DNA from: Dipetalonema caudispina
Taxonomy: Eukaryota > Nematoda > Chromadorea > Rhabditida > Onchocercidae
NCBI GenBank assembly: GCA_013365325.1
Contig: JABVXV010000605.1
Location: 1 to 22,013 of the forward strand
Length of the DNA: 22,013 nt
Direction of reading: 5' to 3'
A program made the position numbers and the translations under genes. Under the pieces are notes generated by a model. It had not been told where the DNA came from. It saw nothing but the letters and a program-made list of their open reading frames with translations, and did no database searches. Each line of letters starts with the position of its first letter. The first letter of the stretch is position 1. Of this stretch, positions 10,099 through 19,120 are shown one piece after another.

Positions 10099-11015
10099 GC
10101 AAATTTATTACATTTTAGAAAACAATGATTTATTATTTGTTTGGTATCTTTTTTTAAGACTGCGATTAAATCTAATCAAATGATTCTCTGATCATTACTA
10201 ATGATACCTGATCAGATCTAAATTAGCTACCTTTCAATAATATAATTACTTTGTAAAATTCGAATGATATCATATTTCAAACAATAATAAGTGGCATTTT
10301 AGAAATATTATTTGAAGTACTAATAGATTTCGTCCAAATGTTAGTTTTCCTTCCACTTCAGATTGGTTAGCTTACTTTACATCATTGTCGATTAACATCA
10401 TTCCTCAAAATTCAATTCATCTGGAAATCACTGAGTCGTTTATTCTAATTGTATTTTGCATTTTGTTTTGAATATCATCTTATATCTGAATCTTTTTTTT
10501 TTTTTCAATTTTTTAAAGGGTCTTTCAATTTTTTTTTCTTTCTGAGTGCTTATTTTGATTTTTGAAATTGAAGTATTCGTTCATCTTTTCCAGTTCTGTA
10601 GATGCTTTCATCTTCAATTACATAAGTATTTGTTCATTTGTTCAGTTATATTATTTTTAGAATTTTTACTTATCCAAATTTTTTGAAAATTCTTGATTTT
10701 TGAACTTTAGAGTTTCTTTTTTAATACTAATTAACTTTTCAATCATTTTTATTTGCTTTTAATGTCATCATAAAAAAAACTATTCAAAAAAAAAGAAAAA
10801 AAAAATTATTATACAATTAATTCAATTTTAAATATTCCTCATCATAATTTCACTTCAATTAATTATCAAAAATCATACCCGTAATAATTTATACGTTATA
10901 TTAATTTGATGTTTTTCTTTTTCAATTACAACAATATATAACCGGTCTTTTCATCCTAACTACAAATTATTCCGGAATCTTTTCTGTTTAATATTATACT
11001 AAAAGATATTATGCT

Positions 11016-11114
11016 ATGAAAACCGGATGTTTTCATGAAACCATTCATCACAAAGAAAAGAATAAAATAATGCAAAAAAAAAAAAAAAAAACAAAACAAA
11101 AACAAAAAAAAAAA
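11016..11114 (+). other. Perfect hairpin, AATAAA and A-rich tail
   Basis: ATGAAAAC (11016-11023) and GTTTTCAT (11029-11036) form a perfect 8-bp stem around the loop CGGAT. AATAAA follows at 11061-11066 and an A18 tract at 11074-11091, which continues as an A-rich stretch with C interruptions to 11114. The order stem-loop, poly(A) signal, A-tail resembles the 3' end of a transcript copied into the genome. The stem is not the conserved histone stem-loop. Chance assembly from AT-rich DNA is possible. Confidence 0.25.
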
Positions 11115-12267
11115 GGATATAAATTTATGAACGTAAATGAATGATCATTGAATATATTCATTATTTTGTAATTCATAAGATATGACGTTATGCAAATATA
11201 TTATATTTCAAGGAAATGACTGCATAAAATGATTCTTTTTAATTATTTTTTGAAATAATATTACCATCATTTCCTAATTCAGTTCTCATACTGACAAAAC
11301 ATTTATGACTGACTACAAATTGAATTGAACATCAAAAATGATGTCATTCAAAAAAATGAAAAAAAAAAAAAAAAAATAAAAATTGCAGAATTATTTTTTG
11401 AAGGACATCAAATTTCAATTGTTAATAGGCAAACACATTGACCGCTCCACTGATGATTTAATTTTTGAAAAATTGCTCAACCATTGAGATTGATGTTGGT
11501 ACTATGAAAGAGATAGATTTAGGTCGCTACAAATTGGGTGAAGTACGATGTATTACTTTGCTATAAGTGGAAATGGGAAAGATTTGAACTTTCTTTGATG
11601 GATTATGATCAGATGTTAGAGTGAAATGTAAATAATTTTCAACTAATAGATTATTTTTTAAATTTCTTCGAAAATTATCTAAATTTGTACAATATATTGT
11701 TTTGTGAAAATTTAAATTTTAAATTTTAGAAAATATTCAGTAAATGATTTTTTGTTTGAGTTGCAAGAATTTTAGTGAAATATATTGGATGTCGAAATTA
11801 ATCTTCAAGGCTATCGTAATATTAAATTTGTTCAGTTGAACATAAATGAAAAAAAATTAAATATCATTACATACTATTTGTAGTGTTGAATGAAATAATT
11901 GATGAAATTTTACTTTTACTTTATTACTTCACTCATTACTGCTCTTTCTCCCTCTTTCTCTCTCATTAATTTACATCAAGCTATAGTATTTTCATTTTAC
12001 TTTTCTCTATAGCTTCTTCTTTTATCTTAACAACATTTTAGAGAACCCTTTATATCAACCATTTAAAAATGATTACGAGGAAAATTATTTGATCAAAAAT
12101 TTCCAACTTTTTACAAGCTGAAAACAAGTATTTCAGTTATTTTAACTGATCCTTTTCTGCCTTTTTTTTTTTAAGTTTTATTTGAAATCAACGAACTATC
12201 AACAATATTCGGTTAAAACTTGGAAGCAACATTCAAATGAGATTGAACGGCTAATTTATTGGATTTC

Positions 12268-12296
12268 TCATCATTATCATTATCACTATCATTATC
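12268..12296. repeat. CATTAT hexanucleotide microsatellite
   Basis: About five imperfect units of TCATTA/TCACTA. It causes the His-Tyr repeat in an overlapping spurious frame. Confidence 0.9.
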
Positions 12297-12969
12297 GATT
12301 TTTGAGAATTATTACAATTCTTCAAACTACAAATCTATCTCTTCTGCCCACTTCACCACTGATCGATGAAATAGCCAACGGATGTTTATATTACAACTGA
12401 TCAGTAGTGAACGTTTATAAATTATTCAAAGGGATTGTTTCAAATTAAATTTTCTCGATAGGCAAGAACAGAATATCTTTTTTTTTTTTTTTTTTTTTTG
12501 TTTTAATTAATTTTTATCTTTTTTGACTGTTAACGAATCAAAATGCTGTAATCTAAGATTGGTAAATTAATCGAAAAGTGTTTCTTTTTTTCTTTGACTT
12601 AATTCGATTTCACGATATTTTCACTTAAATCATTCATCAATTCATTCATCACTTTGAAATTGTATTTATTTTAAGTAAGATATCGTTGCTTGTATTACAT
12701 CTTTCCATTTTGTAATACAACTAATAATAGTGTAACTTTTATTAATCAAAATTCCTACGATTCATAATTGACTTACGAAATTAGAAATATCACTATCAGA
12801 AATTATCTTGATTGACATTCAATTTCAAAAAATTTTAATCTATATGATTTATGCATTTTGATATGTCTGATCGTAGTAATACTGATAGCTCTATCAGTTA
12901 TGATTAAAAGTGATGATGATGATGTAGTGGTGGTAATAACAGATATATCCGCTATTATCATAATTAATT

Positions 12970-13185
12970 TTACACGATATCGATGACAACAGTTATGGAA
13001 TGATTATTGTTACAAAGACAATAAATCCAGATTAGAAAGTGTAAATTAAGATTATCATTGAAATAAAGCAAATGAAGGATATAAACGATGAAAGAACCAG
13101 TATATGATAAGATGAGAAAATTCATTTCTGATTTGCAAACAAGTTTCTTGCCACTTTTTTCACCATCCTCTATTTCGTCTACCAT
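12970..13185 (-). CDS. Candidate ORF, unknown, antisense to the 117-codon ORF
   Basis: Counted from the in-frame ATG at 13185, the frame encodes 71 residues, and it is open a further 15 codons upstream to a TGA. The N-terminal third is hydrophilic and acidic/basic (MVDEIEDGEKSGKK), then come a hydrophobic span FLILSYTGSFIVYILHLLYF (20 residues, long enough for a membrane helix) and a second hydrophobic patch ending in WIYCLCNNN. This ordered polar-then-hydrophobic layout is more protein-like than other frames here. It overlaps the start of the opposite-strand ORF, so at most one is likely real. I know no family match. It may be part of an exon, a pseudogene fragment or chance. Confidence 0.13.
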   Translation of the reverse strand: MVDEIEDGEKSGKKLVCKSEMNFLILSYTGSFIVYILHLLYFNDNLNLHFLIWIYCLCNNNHSITVVIDIV

Positions 13186-13441
13186 ATATGCCAAAAATTT
13201 GTCATACTTCTTATTGTTTCACATCTTTTATGTAAAATGTATGTTAATGAAATTCGTAAGATGTCATTTTTCAGATGAATTTCCGGAATTATTAAAATTA
13301 GATGTTCCAGCATCTGTTACTATTTATTACATAATTAACAGTCTAAAGTTGTATTTCAATAAATTTCTAATAAGATTTATTATGTTACCAGAAAATGTAT
13401 CCAATTTAGTGTTTTACTTAGCTATAATTCTAGCAAATTAA
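13088..13441 (+). CDS. Longest ORF of the window, 117 codons, unknown
   Basis: ATG-started and ended by TAA. Residues 1-20 are charged. A Ser/Pro-rich patch follows (about 20-32) and then a hydrophobic, aromatic stretch (about 38-52). The C-terminal half has EFPELLKLDVPASV, then alternating hydrophobic segments consistent with one or two membrane helices near the end. ATTTTTCAG at 13266-13274 would be a good splice acceptor. If it is used, an exon from 13275 keeps the same frame for 55 codons. A frame this long is mildly unexpected by chance at this base composition (rough estimate below one per window), but one is plausible on a T-rich strand. No homologue comes to mind. Confidence 0.17.
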   Translation: MKEPVYDKMRKFISDLQTSFLPLFSPSSISSTIYAKNLSYFLLFHIFYVKCMLMKFVRCHFSDEFPELLKLDVPASVTIYYIINSLKLYFNKFLIRFIMLPENVSNLVFYLAIILAN

Positions 13442-13615
13442 ACGTTTCAAAAGGAATCTGATCATAATAACCATAACTGGTAGATATCAAAAAAAAAACA
13501 AGCTTAAAATCTTAGATTCTTACCTAATCTTTTGAACAATTGGAACGAACATTTTATCGTATGATTTATACGTTTGTTTGATTCGTTTAAAATTTTCAAA
13601 ATTACAAAATTAATA

Positions 13616-13699
13616 AAGAAAATTCGAAATATTTTTATGAATAAAATATCAACAATAAGGAAATTTAAAATATTTTTATGAATGAAATGTCAACAATAA
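13616..13699. repeat. Tandem duplication of a 41-bp unit
   Basis: Two adjacent copies with period 41. The core 13627-13658 matches 13668-13699 at 30 of 32 bases (TTTTTATGAAT...CAACAATAA). Identity drops toward the left end of the unit. Confidence 0.85.
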
Positions 13700-15094
13700 T
13701 TAGCATAATCTAGATATGATCAATAATAAAAATGAAAAGTATTGAAAAATGATCGCATACCTTAGAGTATTACATATCTATTTTTGATCTTTGATTTCTA
13801 CGAAGTTTCCCAATTTCTACGACTGTTACAATCCTTCCTGTTTTATTGAATTATACAATACCCATCACTATCCCAATTCTTTTATTCCTTCTTCATTAAT
13901 ACTAACTATATGTTTTCTAATAAATTTTCATATTTATGAAAATTTTTTCAAATTATCTCAATTCCTTGACAATAATTTAGCATCAGAAGTATCATTTAGT
14001 TGATTTTACAGTACTTATTTTGACATCTGTAAATTTCTAATATCATACTGTTGAAGACAACAACTTCTATATCAAATGTCAACTTTAATGTTATACATTA
14101 CGTTGATTTAAACAATCATATCAAGTTATACAAAATTATCACCGCTTATTTTTATCATATCAATATCGAATCATTGATAAATTTGGATTGCCAATTTAAT
14201 TTCTGTTAATGTTTGCTACAAATTATGCAACACGTCATAAATTGCATTTGGTTCATTCATAATGATGCGCAATTTATTTTTGCAGGAAACTACATCAACA
14301 ATAATTAAATTATTCCCATCTGTAATCAACCTATCAAAATACTTTCACGTCATTCACGTTTTCTCTTCTTCTTTTTTTTTTTTTTGGCATTTATCATAGA
14401 TAATTACTTGGATTAATGAGAAGGATCGACCTAAACAATTATATCAAGCAATAATTATGCGTAAGTTCACGTTCTTTTTTTTTGCTTATTCAAATTATTA
14501 CATTTTTTAGCTATTTGTTTCGAATGCATATTTTTATCATTGAGATAAGTGATAATTTTATTTTTCATGCAACAACAAAAATAATGCAAAATTTATTATC
14601 TTTTTTTCATCAAAATTTAACTTTTTTTTTTTTTTCTCTATCATCCTTGATAAAAATTTTTTTTTTCTTATTTTCTTCTAATGATATTACGTTGTTAATT
14701 CAATATTTCACTAATTTTACAGAATACAAATGATGTAAGCAAGAAAACTTTTTTTTTGTTATGAAATAAATTAATTTTTGCTAGCTTAATTTGCATAATA
14801 AATGACTTTTCATTTAGCCTTTCAACGATGATAATAATAAATTGAATTGAAACTTCTCATTTTATTATAGATAGTCAATAATTGAAAGAGTTGGTTGTAA
14901 AAGTCAATCTATTCTTGCTCATTTACAATTCAAATCATTTAATTGATTACACTTTAAAGTTCAGATTAAACTTTAAATATGCACCAATCGTTCTCCATTA
15001 CTACTTTTTCCTTCTCTTCTTCACCATCCTTTTCCATTTCATTCTAAATTAAATAATTTTGACATCAGATTACTTAAGTAACGTACCAATAACC
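13700..15094. other. AT-rich non-coding stretch upstream of the microsatellite
   Basis: Frames at 13791-14003 and 14482-14733 both start with TTG and encode Phe/Ile/Ser-rich strings, so I reject them. T-tracts occur at about 14369 and 14621. I see no other motif. Confidence 0.8.
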
Positions 15095-15119
15095 ACTACT
15101 ACTACTATTACTACTACTA
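15095..15119. repeat. (ACT)n microsatellite
   Basis: Eight ACT units with one ATT interruption. Confidence 0.93.
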
Positions 15120-15436
15120 ACGCTGCTGTCGTTTTTATTCTTTAAATTAATTTTATTGATCGATCAATTGTTCATATTTAATTAATTTGTAAATTTTCAT
15201 CCAAAATTATTTGTTCACCCTTTTTTTTTTTTTCAAATAAGTTTTATCATTCTCCACTAACACTCTCTTCATCTTTGTGCAGAATAAAATAAATTTCATT
15301 TTCCTTTCTTTCTTTTTTCATTGTTTCATTTAAATAAATTGTCTCTTAATTGTTTAATTTTGCCAATATCTGCAAAAATGCTACATTAATTTCATTCACT
15401 GTCATATTTTTAAAAAATTATTAGAAGGGAAAACAC

Positions 15437-15447
15437 AAAAAGAAAAA
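15437..15447 (-). terminator. RNA polymerase III oligo-T terminator of tRNA-Asp
   Basis: On the minus strand the first run is TTTTT (15443-15447), beginning 5 bases after the tRNA 3' end. A single C and a second TTTTT (15437-15441) follow. A run of four or more T in the non-template strand is the standard polymerase III stop, and the second run would act as a back-up. Confidence 0.9.
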
Positions 15448-15463
15448 GCGAACTCCCCGGCCG

Positions 15464-15474
15464 GGAATCGAACC
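15464..15474 (-). promoter_or_regulatory. Internal B box of tRNA-Asp
   Basis: GGTTCGATTCC matches the B-box consensus GGTTCGANTCC, bound by TFIIIC. It forms part of the T-arm. Confidence 0.93.
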
Positions 15475-15506
15475 CGGGTCTCGCACGTGACAGGCGCGGA
15501 TACTCA

Positions 15507-15517
15507 CCACTATACTA
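15507..15517 (-). promoter_or_regulatory. Internal A box of tRNA-Asp
   Basis: TAGTATAGTGG fits the A-box form TRGYNNARNGG apart from the usual tRNA-Asp variation. It spans the D-arm, 32 bases from the B box. Confidence 0.88.
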
Positions 15518-15524
15518 CCGAGGA

Positions 15525-17879
15525 TCACAACAAGTCCCTACCATTCATTTGCTATTTGTCAAAATCATTTTTTTTTTTTTTTTAAATTTAGAAATTTTAT
15601 TAATTGTAATAAAATTTGAAATGCAAAATTATATATTCATGAAGTTTGTTGTAAAAATTTCTCCTAATTAATAAAGATTGAATAGAGTGTTGTACATTAT
15701 TGATAAATATTTTAAGCATTACTGAGAAGTGTTAATTTTAATTGATAAAAAAATAATTTTTCAAGCATTAAATTGTTGATAAGCATAGTACTATCACTGA
15801 TAAACAATAAATATTGTTATGGACATGTAGTAATATAGCCTTTCTATATTATATGCTAAGCAATCTACTTTCTCAGTTTTTTTTTTCACTTTTTTCCTTT
15901 TTTTTTTTTTAAAAAAAAAAAAAAATTTCACACTGAAATTACTAATATTTGATTTTGTTTATAAAATATTCTAAAGATACATCATAAGTGTAAATTAATT
16001 TTTATTTTTATAAATTTTTTATTAAAATTATCGCATATTCTATGAATTATGCATCATCAATCAGTTGACAATTATAACAGATATGATTAAGTGATCCAAT
16101 TTTAAACTAATCTAAAATAACTTTTCATAAATTAATTTAGAAATATTTTTCAATTATTTGCAATGAAAAAGGAGGAGAGAATTCGAGAACTTATAATTTT
16201 GGAAACACATAAAAATTTGAACATTGGCCTATGCATATAATTTTTGGATTTCTCACTTAATTTTATTTTTTTGCCAATTTTTCCAATTTTTTTTTTCTTT
16301 CGATATTTCCTTCAATTCACTTCCGTTTTTGCCAAAAATTCAAATTGTAAACAACGGAAGAAGAAAAGCAAAAGAAAGGAATTGAAAATTCCCAGCAAAT
16401 GTTTTCGCAAAAAAAAAAAAAAAAAATCAAAAATCTCGGTCTTCCAAAAACCGCAGTAGAAAGAATTTACATTTATGAGTCAAAGTTTTAAACTTAGAAA
16501 CGAATATTAAATTGTTTCAGAATGGATAAAATTATTCCACTGGAAATATTCCAAATTAAACTACTCTTATAACTTTTACCTTCATAACTTACTTCACTTC
16601 TTTGTCTTTTTTAAAAAAAAAATTTACACTTTATTGCTTATTTTGCTATCAAAAATGGCAATTAATAAAAGATAGCATTTTTCGATTTTCTGTTTTCTTG
16701 ATAATTTCAATGATAATTTTTGGTATTATGCAAATTTTTGTTTCATAATAATTTGCATGAAGAAAGGATTCACTGTTAATAGAATTATTTTACACTTTAT
16801 AGATTTGAATTTTTGCAACATTGAATAGAAATAAGGAATATGAAGATTATTGCGAATTGAGGCGAAACATAGCTTCAAAAAAGTTTATCATTCGCTTCCG
16901 AAATGGAAAAAAAAAGAACGAAACGAAACTCGTTCGAAATATGAAGTCCAAATTTTGAATTTGTACTTTAATTTCTTCTAAAAAAAAAAAAAGATTTTTC
17001 AACCTTTGAATAATTTAATAAATTTTTTTCTTTGAATATTTTATAGATTCTTTGAATTCTTTAAATATTTTATGAAATTGAGATTTTTTTAGAGTTTTTT
17101 TGTACTTTTTATTTTTCATCATTTTTTTTAAAATGAAAAAATTCATATTTCATAAGACACAAATGATAGGAAATTTTTGTCTACACAGTAAACTTTACTT
17201 ATTTTATTTATTTACTTCAGATTTAACTCAAATTAATTGCTTAGCTCTTCTTGATTATCCGTTTTCTTCTTTTCACTCCATATTCCAATAATATTTCGGG
17301 ATATTTTTGAGATCTGAACTGAAATTCAAATGGATCTTTTAAAGATTACAAAATATTTAGTAAATTCAATTTTTAAATTGTGAATTTTAAAACCACCAAT
17401 AACTTCATGAAATATGAAATGATTTTCCTAAATTTTTATCCACTTTTTTTAACACTATCTTTTTTCATAAACTGGAAGAGATAGCTTGATAATTTTTCAA
17501 TACTATTGTAAATTTGTAATTAAGAACTAATTTTACAACTAGAAATCTATATCGAAATACTTGATTTTCTTCTTACTTTTTCCCTGTTAATCCTCCATTT
17601 TTAAATTTTACAGTGAAATAAATACTTTCAATATGTCTTTCTCAAAAGCTTACACACAATATGCTTTCGTTGCAATATTATATGAAAAATGAAATTTAAT
17701 AGAAAATTCAATTAGACTAATTTAAAATTACCTATATCTGGAAATGATTTAATAAATTCATTATAATTCATTTCTAAAAAATTTCTCATATATATTCCTC
17801 CTTTCCTTCATTTCTCTCCTTTTTTTTTTTTTTTTGGAGACAAATGGTATGTTTCATGCTTAAAGAGACAATCTTTCTT
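15525..17879. other. AT-rich stretch upstream of the tRNA, no supported gene
   Basis: No supported gene is present. The frame 16244-16459 begins with TTG and ends in homopolymer lysines. The frame 17100-17291 also starts with TTG and is Phe-rich. T13 (15898-15910) abuts A15 (15911-15925). A short purine-rich patch lies at 16350-16430. T-tracts occur at 15568 and 17819. Confidence 0.8.
15898..15925. repeat. Abutting T13/A15 palindrome
   Basis: T13 is followed without spacer by A15, giving a perfect 26-bp palindrome able to form a homopolymer cruciform. Confidence 0.93.
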
Positions 17880-18145
17880 CAATGACCTTTTTCTCGTCGT
17901 TCGATATTGAAGTAGTATTAGCAGTAGGCATCATTTTATTCTGACCTTCATAATAATAATAATAATGATGATGATGATGATGATGATGTTGTGGTTAATT
18001 GTTCATGTGTATTGAACCAGGTCAAACGGTCACTTTCGCTACGGATGGTACTTTGTCGGAAAATTTGGATAATTATTATGTGGGAAAATTCCGCTACAAC
18101 TTCACACTTCCATTATTTCATTCAAATGCTTCATCTTTAATATAA
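17880..18145. other. GC-richer island with several open frames
   Basis: Between 18005 and 18110 the GC content is visibly higher than in the flanks. The plus frame 18005-18145 is an ATG-started 46-codon ORF with a non-random peptide (GQTVTFATDGTLSENLDNYY region), and a CCAG lies just before GTCAAACGG as a possible acceptor. The other plus frame from the same acceptor is open, and a minus-strand frame is open for about 56 codons through the (TGA)n repeat as poly-Ser then poly-Leu. Because several frames are open at once, none can be chosen. It may be a diverged exon, a relic or a conserved non-coding element. Confidence 0.25.
17951..17988. repeat. Compound (TAA)n(TGA)n microsatellite
   Basis: About five TAA units run directly into about seven TGA units. 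It lies beside the GC-richer island. Confidence 0.95.
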
Positions 18146-19046
18146 AATTTTTTTCTTCATCTTTTGTATTTAATTTTTTGTGATTCAATCTTATATTTCA
18201 TTATTCAATTGTCTTTTTTCTACTAATACGTATATTTGTCATTCCGGAAAAGATGCATAAATGAGCTTAATTACTATTCCGTAATTTTGTTTCACAAGTC
18301 TAAAAGTTATACTTGAATTTAACTTCACTTATACCTTTTTATTTATGCTGTATCTTCATTCTCCGTAACTTTTCGCCATCCTTACATTAATTGTGAAAAA
18401 ATAAAGTGAAACTTACTATCAATATTTGCATAATAAAAGATATCTTTAAATTAAATTTTTTTCCCGTTATTTTTTGAAAATTTTTTTTTTTTGATTTAAA
18501 ACTTTAATGGACACAAAATCTGAATTGAAAAGACTAACATTTTTTTAAGATTTTGTGAGAATTTTAGCAAGAAATGTGTTATGAAAGAGGAAAAAAAAAT
18601 TGAAAGAATATGATTTGATCGGAATTTTATATAGAAGAATTTTTTTTTTTGCATCTTTACTTAGTAATACTGTAAGAAATTTCAATCAAAAAGAAAAAAA
18701 AAAAAAGAAAAACGAAGTATTTGAACAATCTGTTCATTCATCTGGAAGATGTCCTAAAAGGAGCAGTGTAAAAATAATTTGTTCATCGATAATTGAGTTA
18801 GTTTGATAATTTCCATGCTTGATCGTTTAGGTGTGAAATTCTCCAATATTCTAAATAATTCTTCCTCTAAAGTTAGAAACTTTTTTACAAAATTGCTGAA
18901 TTTTCAACAGCGCATATTTAACGTTTTAAATATATCCATGAAACATTAAAGTAGTTAAAGAGATAGATTTTGAAATTTTAATATTAATTTGAAATATTCT
19001 GATTGAAATCTTCTCTCCTCTTCTATTATATATTTTTTTTTTTCAG
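18146..19046. other. AT-rich stretch ending in a strong acceptor-like site
   Basis: The frame 18600-18806 begins with TTG and contains a poly-Lys run. Its last 31 codons (NEVFEQSVHSSGRCPKRSS...) are more balanced, but nothing confirms them. A TTCCGGAA palindrome is at 18242-18249. At 19033-19046 a run of T ends in TTTCAG, a textbook nematode-type 3' splice site. Confidence 0.6.
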
Positions 19047-19117
19047 TATTTTACATCCATCGTGTTCTCTTAAATGTTTGCATCGGTGCATCGATCACAC
19101 CGAATGTCAGGATAATC
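19047..19117 (+). other. Candidate cysteine-rich exon (weak)
   Basis: Directly after the TTTTTTTTTCAG acceptor the DNA becomes GC-richer. With one leading base, the frame reads an open segment with HPSCSLKCLHRCIDHTECQD, giving Cys spacing C-x3-C-x3-C-x5-C. That spacing resembles a piece of a small disulphide-rich secreted domain. A weak donor (C|GTATCT) would end it at 19117; the frame closes at a TGA about 12 bases further. One other plus frame and one minus frame are also open here, so the reading is not unique. No neighbouring exon with matching phase was found. Confidence 0.15.
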
Positions 19118-19120
19118 GTA

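Larger units (their letters stand above)
9428..12267. other. AT-rich non-coding stretch
   Basis: No ORF worth reporting lies here. A TTG-started frame beginning at 12182 runs into the CATTAT repeat and reads it as HYHYHYHY, so I reject it. Contents seen are (AT)10 at 10079-10098, a hairpin followed by A-rich DNA at 11016-11114, a TTCCGGAA palindrome at 10970-10977, and T or A tracts at about 9990, 10494 and 11359. Confidence 0.8.
15453..15524 (-). tRNA. tRNA-Asp (anticodon GTC)
   Basis: A 72-base intronless cytosolic tRNA that decodes aspartate codons GAC and GAU. All arms are intact: acceptor TCCTCGG/CCGGGGA with one T-G pair, D-stem GTAT/GTAT around AGTGGTGA, anticodon stem CGCGC/GTGCG with one wobble pair, loop CTGTCAC with anticodon GTC (15489-15491 on plus, read as GAC), a 4-base variable loop AGAC, T-stem CCGGG/CCCGG with loop TTCGATT, and discriminator G73. 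CCA is not encoded, as usual in eukaryotes. The internal polymerase III promoter is complete: A box TAGTATAGTGG (15507-15517) and B box GGTTCGATTCC (15464-15474), with an oligo-T stop downstream. It sits alone, with no other tRNA in the window. Its high GC contrasts sharply with the surroundings. It appears functional. Confidence 0.98.

Noticed and set aside
11016..11066. Histone-type 3' stem-loop with a purine-rich element
   Set aside because: The stem and loop do not match the conserved histone stem-loop, and no histone frame lies upstream.
12182..12400. ORF with HYHYHYHY
   Set aside because: It starts with TTG, and the His-Tyr repeat is simply the CATTAT microsatellite read in frame.
16244..16459. 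ORF ending in a lysine-rich tail
   Set aside because: It starts with TTG, and the lysines come from an A17 tract. No independent support.
17880..18200. Minus-strand exon with poly-Ser then poly-Leu
   Set aside because: It has no ATG and no good acceptor, and its length depends on the microsatellite lacking stops in that frame.
18600..18806. 68-codon ORF
   Set aside because: TTG start and a homopolymer-derived poly-Lys centre. The last third looks balanced, but nothing supports it as an exon.
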